Shown here: positions 1-10,641 of the stretch, one piece after another
How positions within the stretch are numbered: the first letter of the stretch is position 1
Layout: every line of letters begins with the position of its first letter
Origin: Enoplolaimus lenunculus
Taxonomy: Eukaryota; Nematoda; Enoplea; Enoplida; Thoracostomopsidae
Direction of reading: 5' to 3'
Length of the DNA: 64,000 nt
Assembly (NCBI GenBank): GCA_030248215.1
Contig: JASANG010003998.1
Coordinates: 248,001 to 312,000 of the forward strand
The notes under the pieces: model-generated
What the model was told of the DNA's origin: nothing
What the model saw: only the letters and a program-made list of their open reading frames with translations
Database searches by the model: none
Made by a program: the position numbers and the translations under genes

Positions 1-412
1 TTTGGGTACTAATAAATGAATGAAAAGTTGGACGGCAGAGGCACAAACGTGCTTTAAATACCAAATACATGCCTGCAAATCGTTTCCGACACAAAATCGT
101 TTTAAACCACAGCTTCATTTAATTCAAAAATTCAAATTTCAAATTCTAGTATCATATGATATTCAACAGGACAATTTGGGTATCTTATCTCAACTATGCA
201 GACATTTGAAAATATATCATATGATATTAACAGACAATACCTCGAATATCATATGATATTCAAGGACAAAAGGTGACCTACACATGATATTAACAGACAA
301 ATACGAATTTTTGAATACGATATGGGGTCTACAAGCAGACAAAATGTTACCCAATAGTCTAATAGGGACAAAACGTGTCCCAAGCTGCCCCGGTTATAAC
401 GTGAACCCCGCA
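1..412 (+). mobile_element. Family H element H1, cut by the window edge
   Basis: Right-hand part of a palindrome-rich non-autonomous element. It ends in the inverted form of TGCGGGGTTCACGTTATAAC, followed by TAA as in the other copies. Several copies of the ATATCATATGATAT palindrome lie inside. Other copies with both ends visible show TTA or TAA duplications, pointing to PIF/Harbinger mobilisation. The 78-aa open frame at 20-256 has no recognisable protein and is not called a gene. Confidence 0.8.
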
Positions 413-494
413 TAAGTTGGCGAAAATAGATATAACACTTTATAGCACTTTTAGTCTGAAGTAAAATTCTTGTGTTGCATTTAAAATGTTTCAG

Positions 495-651
495 GCCTCT
501 GGTTGTACGGGATCCTGTCGGCGACTTATTAATGGATTTAAATCTGACACAGACCCGGATAACTTGTCACAATTCTTCATTTACAACAATCGAACAACTA
601 AAGAATCACCAAGTGTAACACTAGATCAAACATATTTGAAGTACACGTCCA
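495..651 (+). CDS. Exon B0: middle part of a CTLD (module 0)
   Basis: Bounded by tttcag and gtaagt; enters in phase 0 and leaves in phase 1 (52 codons plus one base). It has the B-type signature: a Cys pair at residues 4 and 8 (GCTGSC), then Asn-Gly at 13-14, and a late LDQT like B1. No WIGL or EPN/QPD motif of classical lectins is present. It pairs with C0, 1.2 kb downstream; its A exon must lie left of the window. Confidence 0.8.
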
Positions 652-1863
652 GTAAGTGCTTTGTAATTCGAGCCTATTTTAAAATTTTTTATTTTGTTGG
701 TTGCATGTTCTTTCTTTAGAACTACAAAATGGTAGACTTCGAAACTTCGTACATTTTTACTTTTAATTCATTCTTCTCTACGGAATTTTAACATTGCTGC
801 AATTGGTATTGGTTTATTTAATGACTTATTATTAACTAGCGTAACGCACTACACACAGTTGAAAATATAGTTTCTTCAATAAAAAACCGACAGTGAGTGT
901 TATGCAAAAGCAACTGACTATTCAATTACATTCAAGTAAGTTCTGATTTTGTTTTTACCGCATCACTTGCAAGACGGAAGTGTTTGTTGTTAAAACAGCA
1001 CAGAGTGTAGACGAATTCTTGCAAGTAAACGTTGAAACTTGGAATTTCGAAAAAATAACCACGTCAAAAATAAAGCGGTATTTTAAGCGCTTTTGGCGTT
1101 TTAAAGATCATTTTTCAAAATGCGTTTTCTAGAAAAATTGAAAACGTTGAAAAAATCACTTGCGTAGCAACACGCTATTTTATATGTAAAGGTTAAATCT
1201 GCGGTAATTTGTCCCCAACAGCTCGTCTACGCACAACTTGTAACCTGACAATTTACTGAACTCGACCACTTGTTGCCCCGTATCTCGACAACCGGACTTG
1301 CCAAAGCCTAAACCGTGTACCAAATCATTGGGTCGACGAGTTGTCGTATCTGCAACTGGGCTATTTGTTGCCGCACCTATTACTGGACGACCTGTCGTCG
1401 GCAAGTTTTCGGTTGACGAGTTGTTGAACGATAAATTGCCATGACACAATAAATGTTTTCTTGCGTTTATTAAATCGATATTTCCGCATATAATAAACTC
1501 TTTGTTAAAAACGCAAAAAACATTTGTACTTTGGCACACATAATTTCTCATAGTAACTTCAAAAAATTCTTACAATTTTTTCTTCATTTGCGTTCTGAAG
1601 TAATTAATACTAGTCAACTGCTGATATAAATATTCAAAAGGATTGTTTCTAAGCAAGTGTAAATTTATCTAACCACTGGACTTGAAAAAGTTTGTATATT
1701 CTGTGCAACTAAACTACCTGAAATGCGAACGCAGCACATACGTTTGCTAGAGTTAATAAATATACCGTACTGTCCGACTTTGTTTACTTCTGCGCTAGAA
1801 CGTTGCCCAAAATACGTTTGTAGGGCCTTTAAGCTTTAATAATGTAAATTTTTTCTATTTCAG
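652..1863 (+). other. Intron between B0 and C0
   Basis: No recognised repeat or gene. A 123-aa open frame on the minus strand (1180-1551) covers a stretch with loosely repeated cgacaactt-like words and resembles no protein I know. Confidence 0.6.
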
Positions 1864-1980
1864 GCTACACAACCAGTACTGGTGCGCACACAAGTTGCAT
1901 GTATGCGCATTTTAGTGATTCATTGATGGGAAAAGCAGACATTTGCAATTATTTTGTGTATAACGCGATTTGCGAAAAAC
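1864..1980 (+). CDS. Exon C0: C-terminal part of a CTLD (module 0)
   Basis: 39 codons, phase 1-1, between tatttcag and gtacga. It has the three Cys of a C-type exon: one in TSCMY, one in DICN and the last in the terminal AICEK, which is the typical CTLD ending. The WND calcium-binding motif expected before the penultimate Cys is absent. It is followed 296 bp later by sushi exon S1. Confidence 0.8.
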
Positions 1981-2276
1981 GTACGAACTCAAGTTTTAAA
2001 CACCTGTTGCAACATCTTAAAGATAATTCCTTATTGACTTAATTTAATATGTTGCAGCTCGTAGCGGTTACGTATTTCTCTCCGCATATTAAAGTACTGA
2101 AGCGAGTTATCCAACTAAATTCTATCTTGTACGGAGTTAAAAAATAGCGAAGAGTGCAATATGGTACTACATTTGCACAGAAATAATAATAAAGTGTTAG
2201 TAAATTATCGATTGCACTCTGGTTTGCGTAAAAAACAATGCATGTGAACGTTAAAAATATATTCGAGAATTTTCAG

Positions 2277-2474
2277 ATATGCCATGCGCTGCGGAATGCG
2301 CTCCGCTTTCTGTTGAATTTGGCACAGTCAGTTACTCTGCGAATCCTGTTACAGCTGGAGAGACTGCAACAATAACTTGTGACGCTGGAACACAATTAAC
2401 AGGAGCTGCAGTACTATCGTGTACCACAGGGCTTACATGGGATGTACCAACCCCTCAGTGTCTAAAGTCATGCT
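2277..2474 (+). CDS. Exon S1: sushi (CCP) domain
   Basis: 198 nt, phase 1-1, between ttttcag and gtaagt: the classic single symmetric exon of a sushi domain. The core has Cys in AEC, ITCD, SCTT and PQC, a GTVSYS strand and a Trp before the last core Cys (TWDVPTPQC). Two further Cys sit outside the core, in MPC at the start and KSC at the end. This six-Cys layout recurs in all six sushi exons here. Confidence 0.9.
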
Positions 2475-2757
2475 GTAAGTTAACGGGTCGCCAGCCAGAA
2501 GTTGTCACCGGGTTTATCCCGCCCAAAAAATATATTGACCTTTAGAAAAGATTTATTTTCGATTCTAAGCCATGCAAAGTACAGCATACCCACACCCCTT
2601 CTAAAATTTGTTCCTGTATTATGCCGTATAAATTTTAACCACCTGAATCTATTTTGTCCATAGTTTTGTAAGTAAATATTTCACAATTCAAAAAATTAAT
2701 GAATTTCAATTTGTCGTAATTTTTCCAAAACCACGGCTAAATTTTGTTTGATTTCAG

Positions 2758-2942
2758 CGGAACGCGAAATCGAATGCAGCGCTATTCCAATGTCGAAATT
2801 TACAGAACAATATTGTTATTTTATTGCACTTGAAAGCGCAGCCGGCGGTTTTGTGAAAATGCAAAAGTGCAATTCAATGGGCGGTCGTTTGATGATTCCG
2901 AGAAGTGAAGCCGCGTTCGCTGCGATCCAAACGAATCGTGGG
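2758..2942 (+). CDS. Exon A1: N-terminal half of a CTLD (module 1)
   Basis: Between gatttcag and gtattt, phase 1 in and 0 out. It begins EREIECSAIP and has three Cys (IEC, QYC, QKC), then GGRLMIPRSEAA, the CTLD helix-strand segment. The donor is weaker than those of sister exons, but the end was chosen because it preserves phase 0. B1 follows 1.5 kb downstream. Confidence 0.85.
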
Positions 2943-4417
2943 GTATTTTAAGTGATCCCTTGAATTCAATCACATCAGTAGCCGTACTCGACGTTATATA
3001 TAGCACTCATATGTGTCAGTATTCTCAAATGAACGTACCAAGTACCAACTGTCACCAGTTGATAATATCTTGTAACTTTCTAATCAGCAATAATATATCT
3101 TGTAACTTTCTAATCAGCAATAATAAGCTTAGAAATTCAACATATTTTTACATTCGACCCTATCCCTCGGCAAAACTTTAAATCTGTAATATCAGAGGTT
3201 CGTAAGTTTGCAAACCTATCGCTACTGGCGATAGGTGCAATACGCATTTATTAATATGGTCGTACAGTTAGTGATAGTTTTTCATACTATGAATTCTTTG
3301 TAATCACAGCATTCAGTTAGTAATATAACCGCGTTTACTCAGTTTTTGTACCAATAGAATGAGTAGGTGCGAGCGTAAACAATCTGGGCAAACAGAGTGC
3401 AAAAACGTAAAAGGTAAACAAAATTTTATTTTTGTATAAAATTGTTTGGATGTTACATTACTATCATCAGCTGGTAAGTGGTTTTTCAAACCATGAGCGA
3501 ATTCTCGATTTTTAAAAAGCGAGAAAAGTTCGGGCCAATGATTGCATCATGTTGAAGTTCTTCAGAATGAATATATCGGGTCTAAACTGTCCTTCGCTGG
3601 ACAATGAAGACCGGGAAGCATTTCGAATGCTGTTATAGCGAAACGTATACTTACATGAAGCGCGCACAATGTGCGGTCTCGGTCTAAAACTAAGAGACCC
3701 AATTGGCAAGACCGAGACTTCTGGGTCTCGGTCTTGGTCAGTCTTGAAAATTGTTGCATTTGCTCAGAATTGCTGGTTAGTTTACATTATTAAACTAAAA
3801 ACCCCCGTTATTTTTTTCAGTTTATTAACAACTTACGAATAGTGGCATAAGAAAGTGATCACAGAACTCTAACACGCGCAAAACAGCGATAAAAATCATA
3901 CTTTGATATGTCGTTATTAATTACATTTGGTTTTGTGTTAAATTCAGTTGGTTGGTATTGAGACCAAGTAATACCATGTTAGTTAAAAGCAATTATTTTC
4001 CAAAACCAAGAGCAAAATATTTTTGTACAGCCTTATTTTCAAGTTTATCGTATCGCGGAAAACACATATTATAAGATTGCAATACATACAATAACAATGA
4101 TTGCTAATAACATCGAACAATTTACATCTAAAAATAAACAAATGCAATTGACCACAAGTTTATTAGGCCGGCCAGATACCGAGACTTGCCGAGACTGAAA
4201 CCGAGACCAAGGCCCCACATCTTTGGAATGTAAAATAAGAGGGCAAAGAGGTCTCATGAAAGCATTTTGTTCCACCTAGAAAATTTTCAACCTTGTTTGT
4301 AGGTAATCGAAAACCCTTATATGCCCTTCCGAAAAATATTCAGTAGCCCGAAACATTGTATACTGATCAGTCGACCTTAATGTTTTGCATGGAGTTTTTT
4401 ATTTTTATAAATTCCAG
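2943..4417 (+). other. Intron with a short tandem duplication and CCGAGAC-rich repeat
   Basis: A unit of about 31 bp containing cttgtaactttctaatcag occurs twice at about 3066-3125. From about 3660 to 3745, and again near 4175-4215, the words ccgagac and gtctcgg recur in both orientations. The same words return at 23395-23490, so this looks like a dispersed non-autonomous repeat. No coding sequence is recognised. Confidence 0.6.
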
Positions 4418-4586
4418 GCCATCTATCCTGATCCATCATCCCAATGTTCTTTTTTAATGAATGGACGAAAGCTACCAAATGCTAATCGTTCGTTAACCTC
4501 ATATTATATGTACGAAACTCCGACACAGCTGGTTTCTCCCTCAATAACACTTGATCAGACTTTTGTTGGAAACTGGCCTGGAATGG
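4418..4586 (+). CDS. Exon B1: middle part of a CTLD with a missing Cys (module 1)
   Basis: Between ttccag and gtatgt, phase 0-1, 56 codons plus one base. It matches B0 and B6 in the NGRK segment, a Tyr-rich middle and ITLDQTF near the end. Only one Cys (SSQC) remains of the pair seen in the other B exons; the first position reads YPDP. Its partner C1, 10.3 kb away, also lacks two Cys. Confidence 0.8.
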
Positions 4587-5600
4587 GTATGTAAATATTA
4601 CAAAACGATAGCGACTGCAATTTGCTCTATGTTCTGCTGACGCATTTCATAAATAAACATGTTTGAAACAAGAATACCCCAGACTTCACGTATTTTGAAA
4701 TTCTAGTAGTGCCTGTTACTATTTCTTTAGCGAAAAATATAATTGCAAATACTTTTTATATCGTCAAATGACAAAATTGTATTCAATTTTTGTTGAAGTC
4801 CATATAACCTAAAGTGTGTTAAGTATACTAACTGTATGGTTTTATTGTTATGGTGCAACTAACGAGTATTTCTGCGAACGAATCCGAGACTGCTCTGCAC
4901 GGGGGCACGAGTATGGGACCCCCTTCTGCGAACGAATCCGATATAGTCAAGCGGCTAAGCTCTCACGGACACTGGTATGCGCGTGCGGGCCGCATCCGTA
5001 GCAATGAGAATTTATCAGTGGCTTATATTTCAACTGTAAACAATCAATAACCAGAAAAAACAAAAAAAACCCCCAAAAAACAAAAAAAAAATTCCTTATC
5101 TGGACAGTTAGCACAAAGCACAGCTTTCCACGAACCCAGGTTTACCAGACCATAAACTGACCCTTTACCGTTAACTAATCGAGTTCTAAAATTTTGTGTT
5201 TTACCAGAGCGTTGTGCGTTATGTCTTGTGCCTTTGGACTCAAACACAAGCAGTCCTGCTTCATTCGATAATTTAAGAGCTAGTGAATGTATGCGCAACA
5301 GATTGAATCAGATAGAAGGCAACGCCAAACGGGCCTGTATGTCAAGTGCACCCTGTTCGTTTGAACCCAATAGGGTTTCAACATCTATGCCAGCCCGAGT
5401 TGGTATTGTACCAACTCGTGCAAAATTTCGAAAGGTCATTTTGCAAGTCTTGCGCAAGTATAGTATGAGAAGCAAGTTCCACTTGTGCAAACTTTCGACA
5501 GGTCAAATACGAAGTAAAACAGTCTTCGTGTAAACGTTCAGGTTCAAAAGGGCCGTCACTCAGAACATCTATTCAGTTTTACAATTTCTGTTTATTTACA
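4587..5600 (+). repeat. Intron segment with a GC-richer dispersed repeat
   Basis: At about 4858-5015 the words gcgaacgaatccga, ctaagctctca and aatgaga occur. A related version is at about 50310-50525 (gcggacgaatccgag, then ctaagctctca), so this is a dispersed repeat of unknown class. Open frames of 61-101 codons cross it and the following 500 bp, but none resembles a known protein. Confidence 0.5.
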
Positions 5601-8600
5601 CGACGCATGGATTTATTTGAGCTTAAGCTAGCTAAACATCCCTTTGCTTCACTCGTACGCTATATCAACAGTGGCGATGACAATTCTACCGTGCTAGTGC
5701 TATTTAGCAGAGGTTTGAGTTGTCTGTCAAATGTTCGAGCATCGTTAATGAAAATCAATGGTGCAAAGTACTGCAGTGTGCAGCAGTACCTAGAGGCGCA
5801 AAAGGTATTATTTATTGGAAATCCGATTTGTACAATGTAATAATACAAACGATCTTTTCCAGAAAATGTTTCCATATAATGCAAACAGTAAAAGACTTTG
5901 TTAGTGAAGCATGAAACCAAAAATTACCAAATTGTTTAAAAGTTGCGCTGACAGCAAAATTGCAGCACCATGCCGAGATGCGAAAAACGTTGTTAGACAC
6001 CAAACAGGCGCTACTGGTGTTCACAACTTTTTTCGACTATTGCCTTGACAACGGATTGAATATGATGAATCCGCAATCAGGTTTTCCGAACAACGTAGGT
6101 AAATTGTACACAAAGCGGTTTGTCAAAAACGCGAATAACTTGCTGCGTATTTGTATGTGTTTTCACTGATGTACTAATGTTAACGCTTGTTTTAGTAGTT
6201 TGGACCCAATCTGTTTGGCGTGCTTCTAATGGAACTACTGGAGCAATTTGTGAAAAAAACTGAGTTGGTATCAGATTGAGAGATTGAGAAATCGTATGAA
6301 ATATAAAAACTGTGGTAAAAGTGTACAAAAGACCAAACCTATGTTTGTCTTTTAGTTGGGAGTGGACAAAGGTACATTCTAAAAATCAAAACAGTCCTGG
6401 ACAGAAAAATTGTTCGAAGAAAGTAATGGTTGCGTGAGTCAGCAAGTGACCTATGAAAACCTATAAAACGTGACGACCATGCGCAAATCAACTGATGAAA
6501 TGGCGTGTGGCAGCAAGTTTCAACAGTTGTGTTTTGTGGACCAGGAAATTTTAACTGAAATACAGAACGTAATCGACCTATTCGTTTACCAGGAGGTTGT
6601 CCATTTACACTACAAGGTGTGCATGAACATAAGTCCGCATGTTCGTCGTATAACAATCATGGGATTGAAGAAACTGTAGCACAACGGAGCCATACACTTA
6701 ATCGCAACATTTCGAAAAACGGAAACCAAACTTTGCAATTTAACTACAACCATGATGAAGATAATATTCATCTAACACCAGTGCAAATAAACAAACTACG
6801 CTCAATTGCTTGGCTTCGAACCAAACAGAATTTATGTTGTGAAACCACTGGAAATTACAGCTCCATGCCTGTTGATTTAATGACAGGCGTGTCAACGCCG
6901 TTTGTCTACTCAGACATTTGCAAGGCACAGCTAGTCGGACAAACTGAGCAACCATTACTACGAATTATTTCGCGAAACGATATAGTAAGATCAAAATTTG
7001 CAACTGTGCAAACAACACGAACTTTTTCGCGTCCTTACTTAATGGAGCTAGAACGCAACCTCATCTCGAGCATAAAATTATATATAAAAAACGGAACGCA
7101 ACGCGTACGTTCACTTTGAGAGTTGTGGTTGCGTTATGGCACAGTTACATTATCGACGCACTAAGTAACCAATAACGAAAAATGTTGCAAGTGACACACG
7201 CCGTTTGTGATTTTCCAATGCGGTTTTGGATTGTGTTCAGCATTTGCAATGCTAGCACGAGTGGTAATTCCTGCTATTGCAAAATATTTCGCACCTCACG
7301 TTCTTCAGGGAGTTTCAGAAACGGTAGCGTCACAGATTCAATCAAAACAACAATGCAGCAAGGAGGAGTCACCTCAGTTGAACGCGCATTCTGCATCACA
7401 AGCTGCAACAGCCATTAACAGTAAGCTATTGCCACAGTTAAATCCGATGTATCACCTAGCGTTGGCGACATTCAATGCCGTAGAGAACCGAAAAACTAGC
7501 GCGACGTATAGCGAAAGTATTGGTAAAAGCATCGCTGTAGATTTAGCTGTTTCCGCATTGTACAGCAACAATACTCAACGCGGTGGTGGTGGCAGTAACA
7601 AGCAAAAGGCGGCTTCCTGCGCAAGTCGGTGCTCGCCGCGGTAATCTAAAACCATCGAAAATTGTAAAAGCAAAAATGGCGAAATCTCGCAGCAAAAGCA
7701 AATCACGCGGCGGCGTTTGAAAACGTCGACGTCAATTCCTGCATCACATATATTTGGCTAAGTGAATCATATGCAATCAATTACTAATTAACTGACACAC
7801 ATTTGTACAGTTTTTTGCTAAAAACACAGTGTCAGCAAATAAAACGATAAAACTAACCAATCGCAGGAGAAAGCGTATTCACGGCAGTGGCAATACTATC
7901 AGCAACAACAATAGCAACACTTCGTCAGCGGCTGCTTTCAAGAACGAATTAGACCTTTTTCTGGACAAACAGTTTCTAAATTCAATTATTGACAGTACAT
8001 AGAGCGACATTCGCCCATCCAACACTGTCAACGATGTCAGTGCAATTAACTTTTTTATCGCTGGCAACGAAGAAGAGTTTCTGGATTCTGCGTTTTACTT
8101 GAAAATCACAGCACGCATAATGTCCGGAAATGAGAACCCACCAACTGCACGCTCAGAGGTTGCACTAGTTAATATGGTTGTACATGCAATGTTTAAGAGA
8201 ATTGATGTTAAATTGCAAGACAATATTATATCGACCTCGTGGGATAAGTACGATTTCAGGCCATACATTGAACGTCTTTAAAACTTGGTGGAGAACTTAA
8301 CGAGGTCAGCTTGCCGCGGAATGTTACTACAAAGATACTACAGGACGAAACAATGCAATGGATTCAAAACATAACAGTGGTTACGAAACTCTTCGATTGC
8401 TAGTTGCTGGTAGCGGAAAATTTGTTACGTTTGTCCGAATATCGATCAACTGGGCAACATAACTATGCAATATGATCAATGGAAGATATTTGAACGTAAC
8501 ACTGTAACAAACACCGACCGCATTTCGATTAATGTACGCCACAGCAACACAAGAACCACTCATTTAACTGCATGACGTAAACCCTATTTTTGCACTTCGC

Positions 8601-8700
8601 ACAACCGATGGCGACTGGGATTGCAACTCAGCTACGAATTGAGCCAGAAGAATTTCCAATCTCGCTAGTTGTTGTAATTTCAAATATCTGCAGGAAGTAC
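5600..8700 (+). mobile_element. Fossil Polinton/adintovirus-like element (broken)
   Basis: A broken virus-like relic inside the B1-C1 intron. Parts recognised, left to right: a NADAR-like (YbiA-type) stretch at about 5607-6110 with AQK and RKTLL motifs; a structural-gene-like stretch at about 6620-7119 with LTPVQ; an alanine-rich, Gly- and basic-tailed stretch at 7207-7720, of the kind seen in minor-capsid or core proteins; and a capsid-like stretch at about 7860-8690 with a VNMVVHAMF...DVKL...YRPYIE-type pattern that I recall from adintovirus-like and F54H12.2-like proteins. No polymerase, integrase or terminal repeats were recognised. It is incomplete, carries several breaks and appears old. 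Family assignment is from memory of motifs; whether the NADAR part belongs to the same element is inference. Confidence 0.6.
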
Positions 8701-9079
8701 GTTGATGAATCGGGAACACGTTTCATTAAGAGGGTTGCCGCGTTCGGTTGTCGATGGCAAACTCCTCTCCTGCCTCTCCTGATACACAACTGTAGTGTGT
8801 GAGCAAAAGATGGAACATTATTCCAGTTAAGATCGCACAAAGCTTTAACCATGTTCTTCGCTGAAATATGTATAGTCAACAACAGTTTGTCGATGATTTT
8901 CTGTTCACGAGCTATTGCTCCGATAGCTTCAGAAATGCGTTCTGCAGTGTGATTAGTTTTGAATTCAAAGCAACCGAGCGTGACAAGTTGACGATTGAAT
9001 TCAAAACCCACATAATAAACTTGGAATGCGATTAAACAAAACAGCTTCTGGTTTGTCCACATATCAAGGGAGCCTACGT

Positions 9080-9574
9080 AATGAGTCATCCACGTTAAAA
9101 TGCACGCACATTTGTAAAAAATGTCCCTCCCTTTTGGGTGCCCACGTTGTCCCTACCCACTCTCTTTATACACTGTCTGAGATGTCAACATGCCATTGTC
9201 TGAACATTTAGACAATGAATATGCTCTAGGCCAAAATACATTCTTGTCCTGACATCATTATCGGGAACTGTTATTGTCCATAGTCCCTCAGAAGGGACTC
9301 AATTTTTTGCGTTGAACGATGGGTGTGAATATGTGTGCACAGCGTGTCTTTTTAAATGTGTGCGCGTGTGCTAACGTAATGTCCTGATATCCTACAAACA
9401 ACATGTATTTATCCTGAGTCCCTTCCGACGGAGTCTAGACAATTAACCCTATGTAGTACAGCTATGAAACTGTACCTTCCCTCCAGGTAGTATGTGTACT
9501 TTGATGCTGTTCCTAATGGGGTGGGTGGAACATTTATTACATCGGCGCGTGCATTTTAACGTGGATGACCCATA
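9080..9574. mobile_element. Family G element G1 (non-autonomous, inserted in the hAT relic)
   Basis: Its ends are inverted copies of GGGTCATCCACGTTAAAATG. Inside, the words gtcctgacat and agtccctcagaagggact are shared with G9 at 57.7-58.0 kb, which is a shorter sister of about 380 bp. No coding sequence is present. It interrupts the hAT relic, so it is the younger insertion. Confidence 0.75.
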
Positions 9575-9841
9575 ATGACCTATGTCAGGAAGATCAATCA
9601 TGGCCTTAATACCTGTTCCAACCTTTGCATGTATATCGGGAATAACGGCGGTTCGATGATACTGCGCATATTTTTGATTAAATCTAACATTTAAAGCGCT
9701 TAGTAATTGCTTGAACGCTTCTTTGTTTAATGTGTTGTATGGTAAAATCGCATCAACCAACCATTCGCCTACTTTGTAATCTCCATCTTTCTGGCGAGGA
9801 TAGCCTGATTGATATTTTGCGTGGTTTTCCATAGCTTCAGT

Positions 9842-10350
9842 AATGGGTCATCTACGTAATAGTGCGTGCACTAGTGTAAAAAATTGTCCAGGTCTGGGTA
9901 AGGACCTATGTCATTTTCAAAAACTCTGTAGGAAGGATGTTATATTTTGAACTAGTCTGTTTGCAGACTCCAAGGATAACGCAGACATCCTGCTGACAGG
10001 GTCTACAATGTCGCTGCACTCACAGAATCCAGTTCATAATGTCCTTACATGTAACGAAGCACTGTTCAAAGGGACTATTGTTGTACATTTGTTTTAGCGG
10101 AAGCTATGCACAAAAAAACTAAAATTTATTCCGTAGCAACGACGCTGTAGCGAGAGTCTGCGTTTTGTCAGTAGTACCTACCGAGGGCCTTTGTTTTGTC
10201 CCTACTCCCTTGGAACAATGTCAGGACAAAACCGACTCTCTAAGTACAGGGTGTGTGTTGTCATCAGGCCCTCGTTATAGCATCATCTTTTGACGCTGGC
10301 CATAAGGAGGTGGGTGGATAATTTTTTAAAATTATGCGCGCATTAATCAA
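9842..10350. mobile_element. Family G element G2 (non-autonomous, inserted in the hAT relic)
   Basis: The left end reads taatgggtcatctacgtaat; the right end is decayed (attatgcgcgcattaa). It is an inverted relative of G5 at 41148-41664, sharing gtcatcaggccctcgttata and the gagtctgcg...cagtgtt internal words. The right boundary is approximate. Confidence 0.65.
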
Positions 10351-10641
10351 CAGTTGCCGCAATGTGGAAAGTAGTTCTCGAGCACTATATGCATGACTTG
10401 AAGTATCGCTGATGTTTCTCACAGGACTACAAGTGTTTGCTTGAACATATTCAGTGGTGATCGATAAATCGGTTGTGGCATCTTCAGAATTCGATGAACT
10501 TACCGAAACCTGAGAACCCTGTGAGCAATGATGCTGCATATTTCGCAGTTTCTGCCATACTGCGTTGTGACAACTATCTAAATGTCCCCATAATGGCGTT
10601 GTACTGTAACTTGCAACGGCATTTCTTCTCAACCTGTCCAT

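Larger units (their letters stand above)
8780..10641 (-). mobile_element. hAT-superfamily transposase relic, split by two insertions
   Basis: Read on the minus strand, three pieces appear in transposase order. About 10641-10350 has a BED-finger-like CH segment (TPLWGHLDSCH). About 9832-9578 has the hAT spacer (VGEWLVDAILPY...LLSALN). About 9075-8780 has the catalytic core (SLDMWT, NHTAERI, then NMVKALCDLNW and FAHTLQL). The usual TDN second catalytic Asp reads TIHIS, so it is lost. Elements G2 and G1 sit exactly in the two gaps. The C-terminal dimerisation domain is absent; the relic stops beside the virus-like fossil. Confidence 0.75.

Noticed and set aside
1180-1551. 123-codon minus-strand frame in the B0-C0 intron
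   Set aside because: No recognised motif, and the sequence is a loosely repetitive stretch; length alone does not support a gene.
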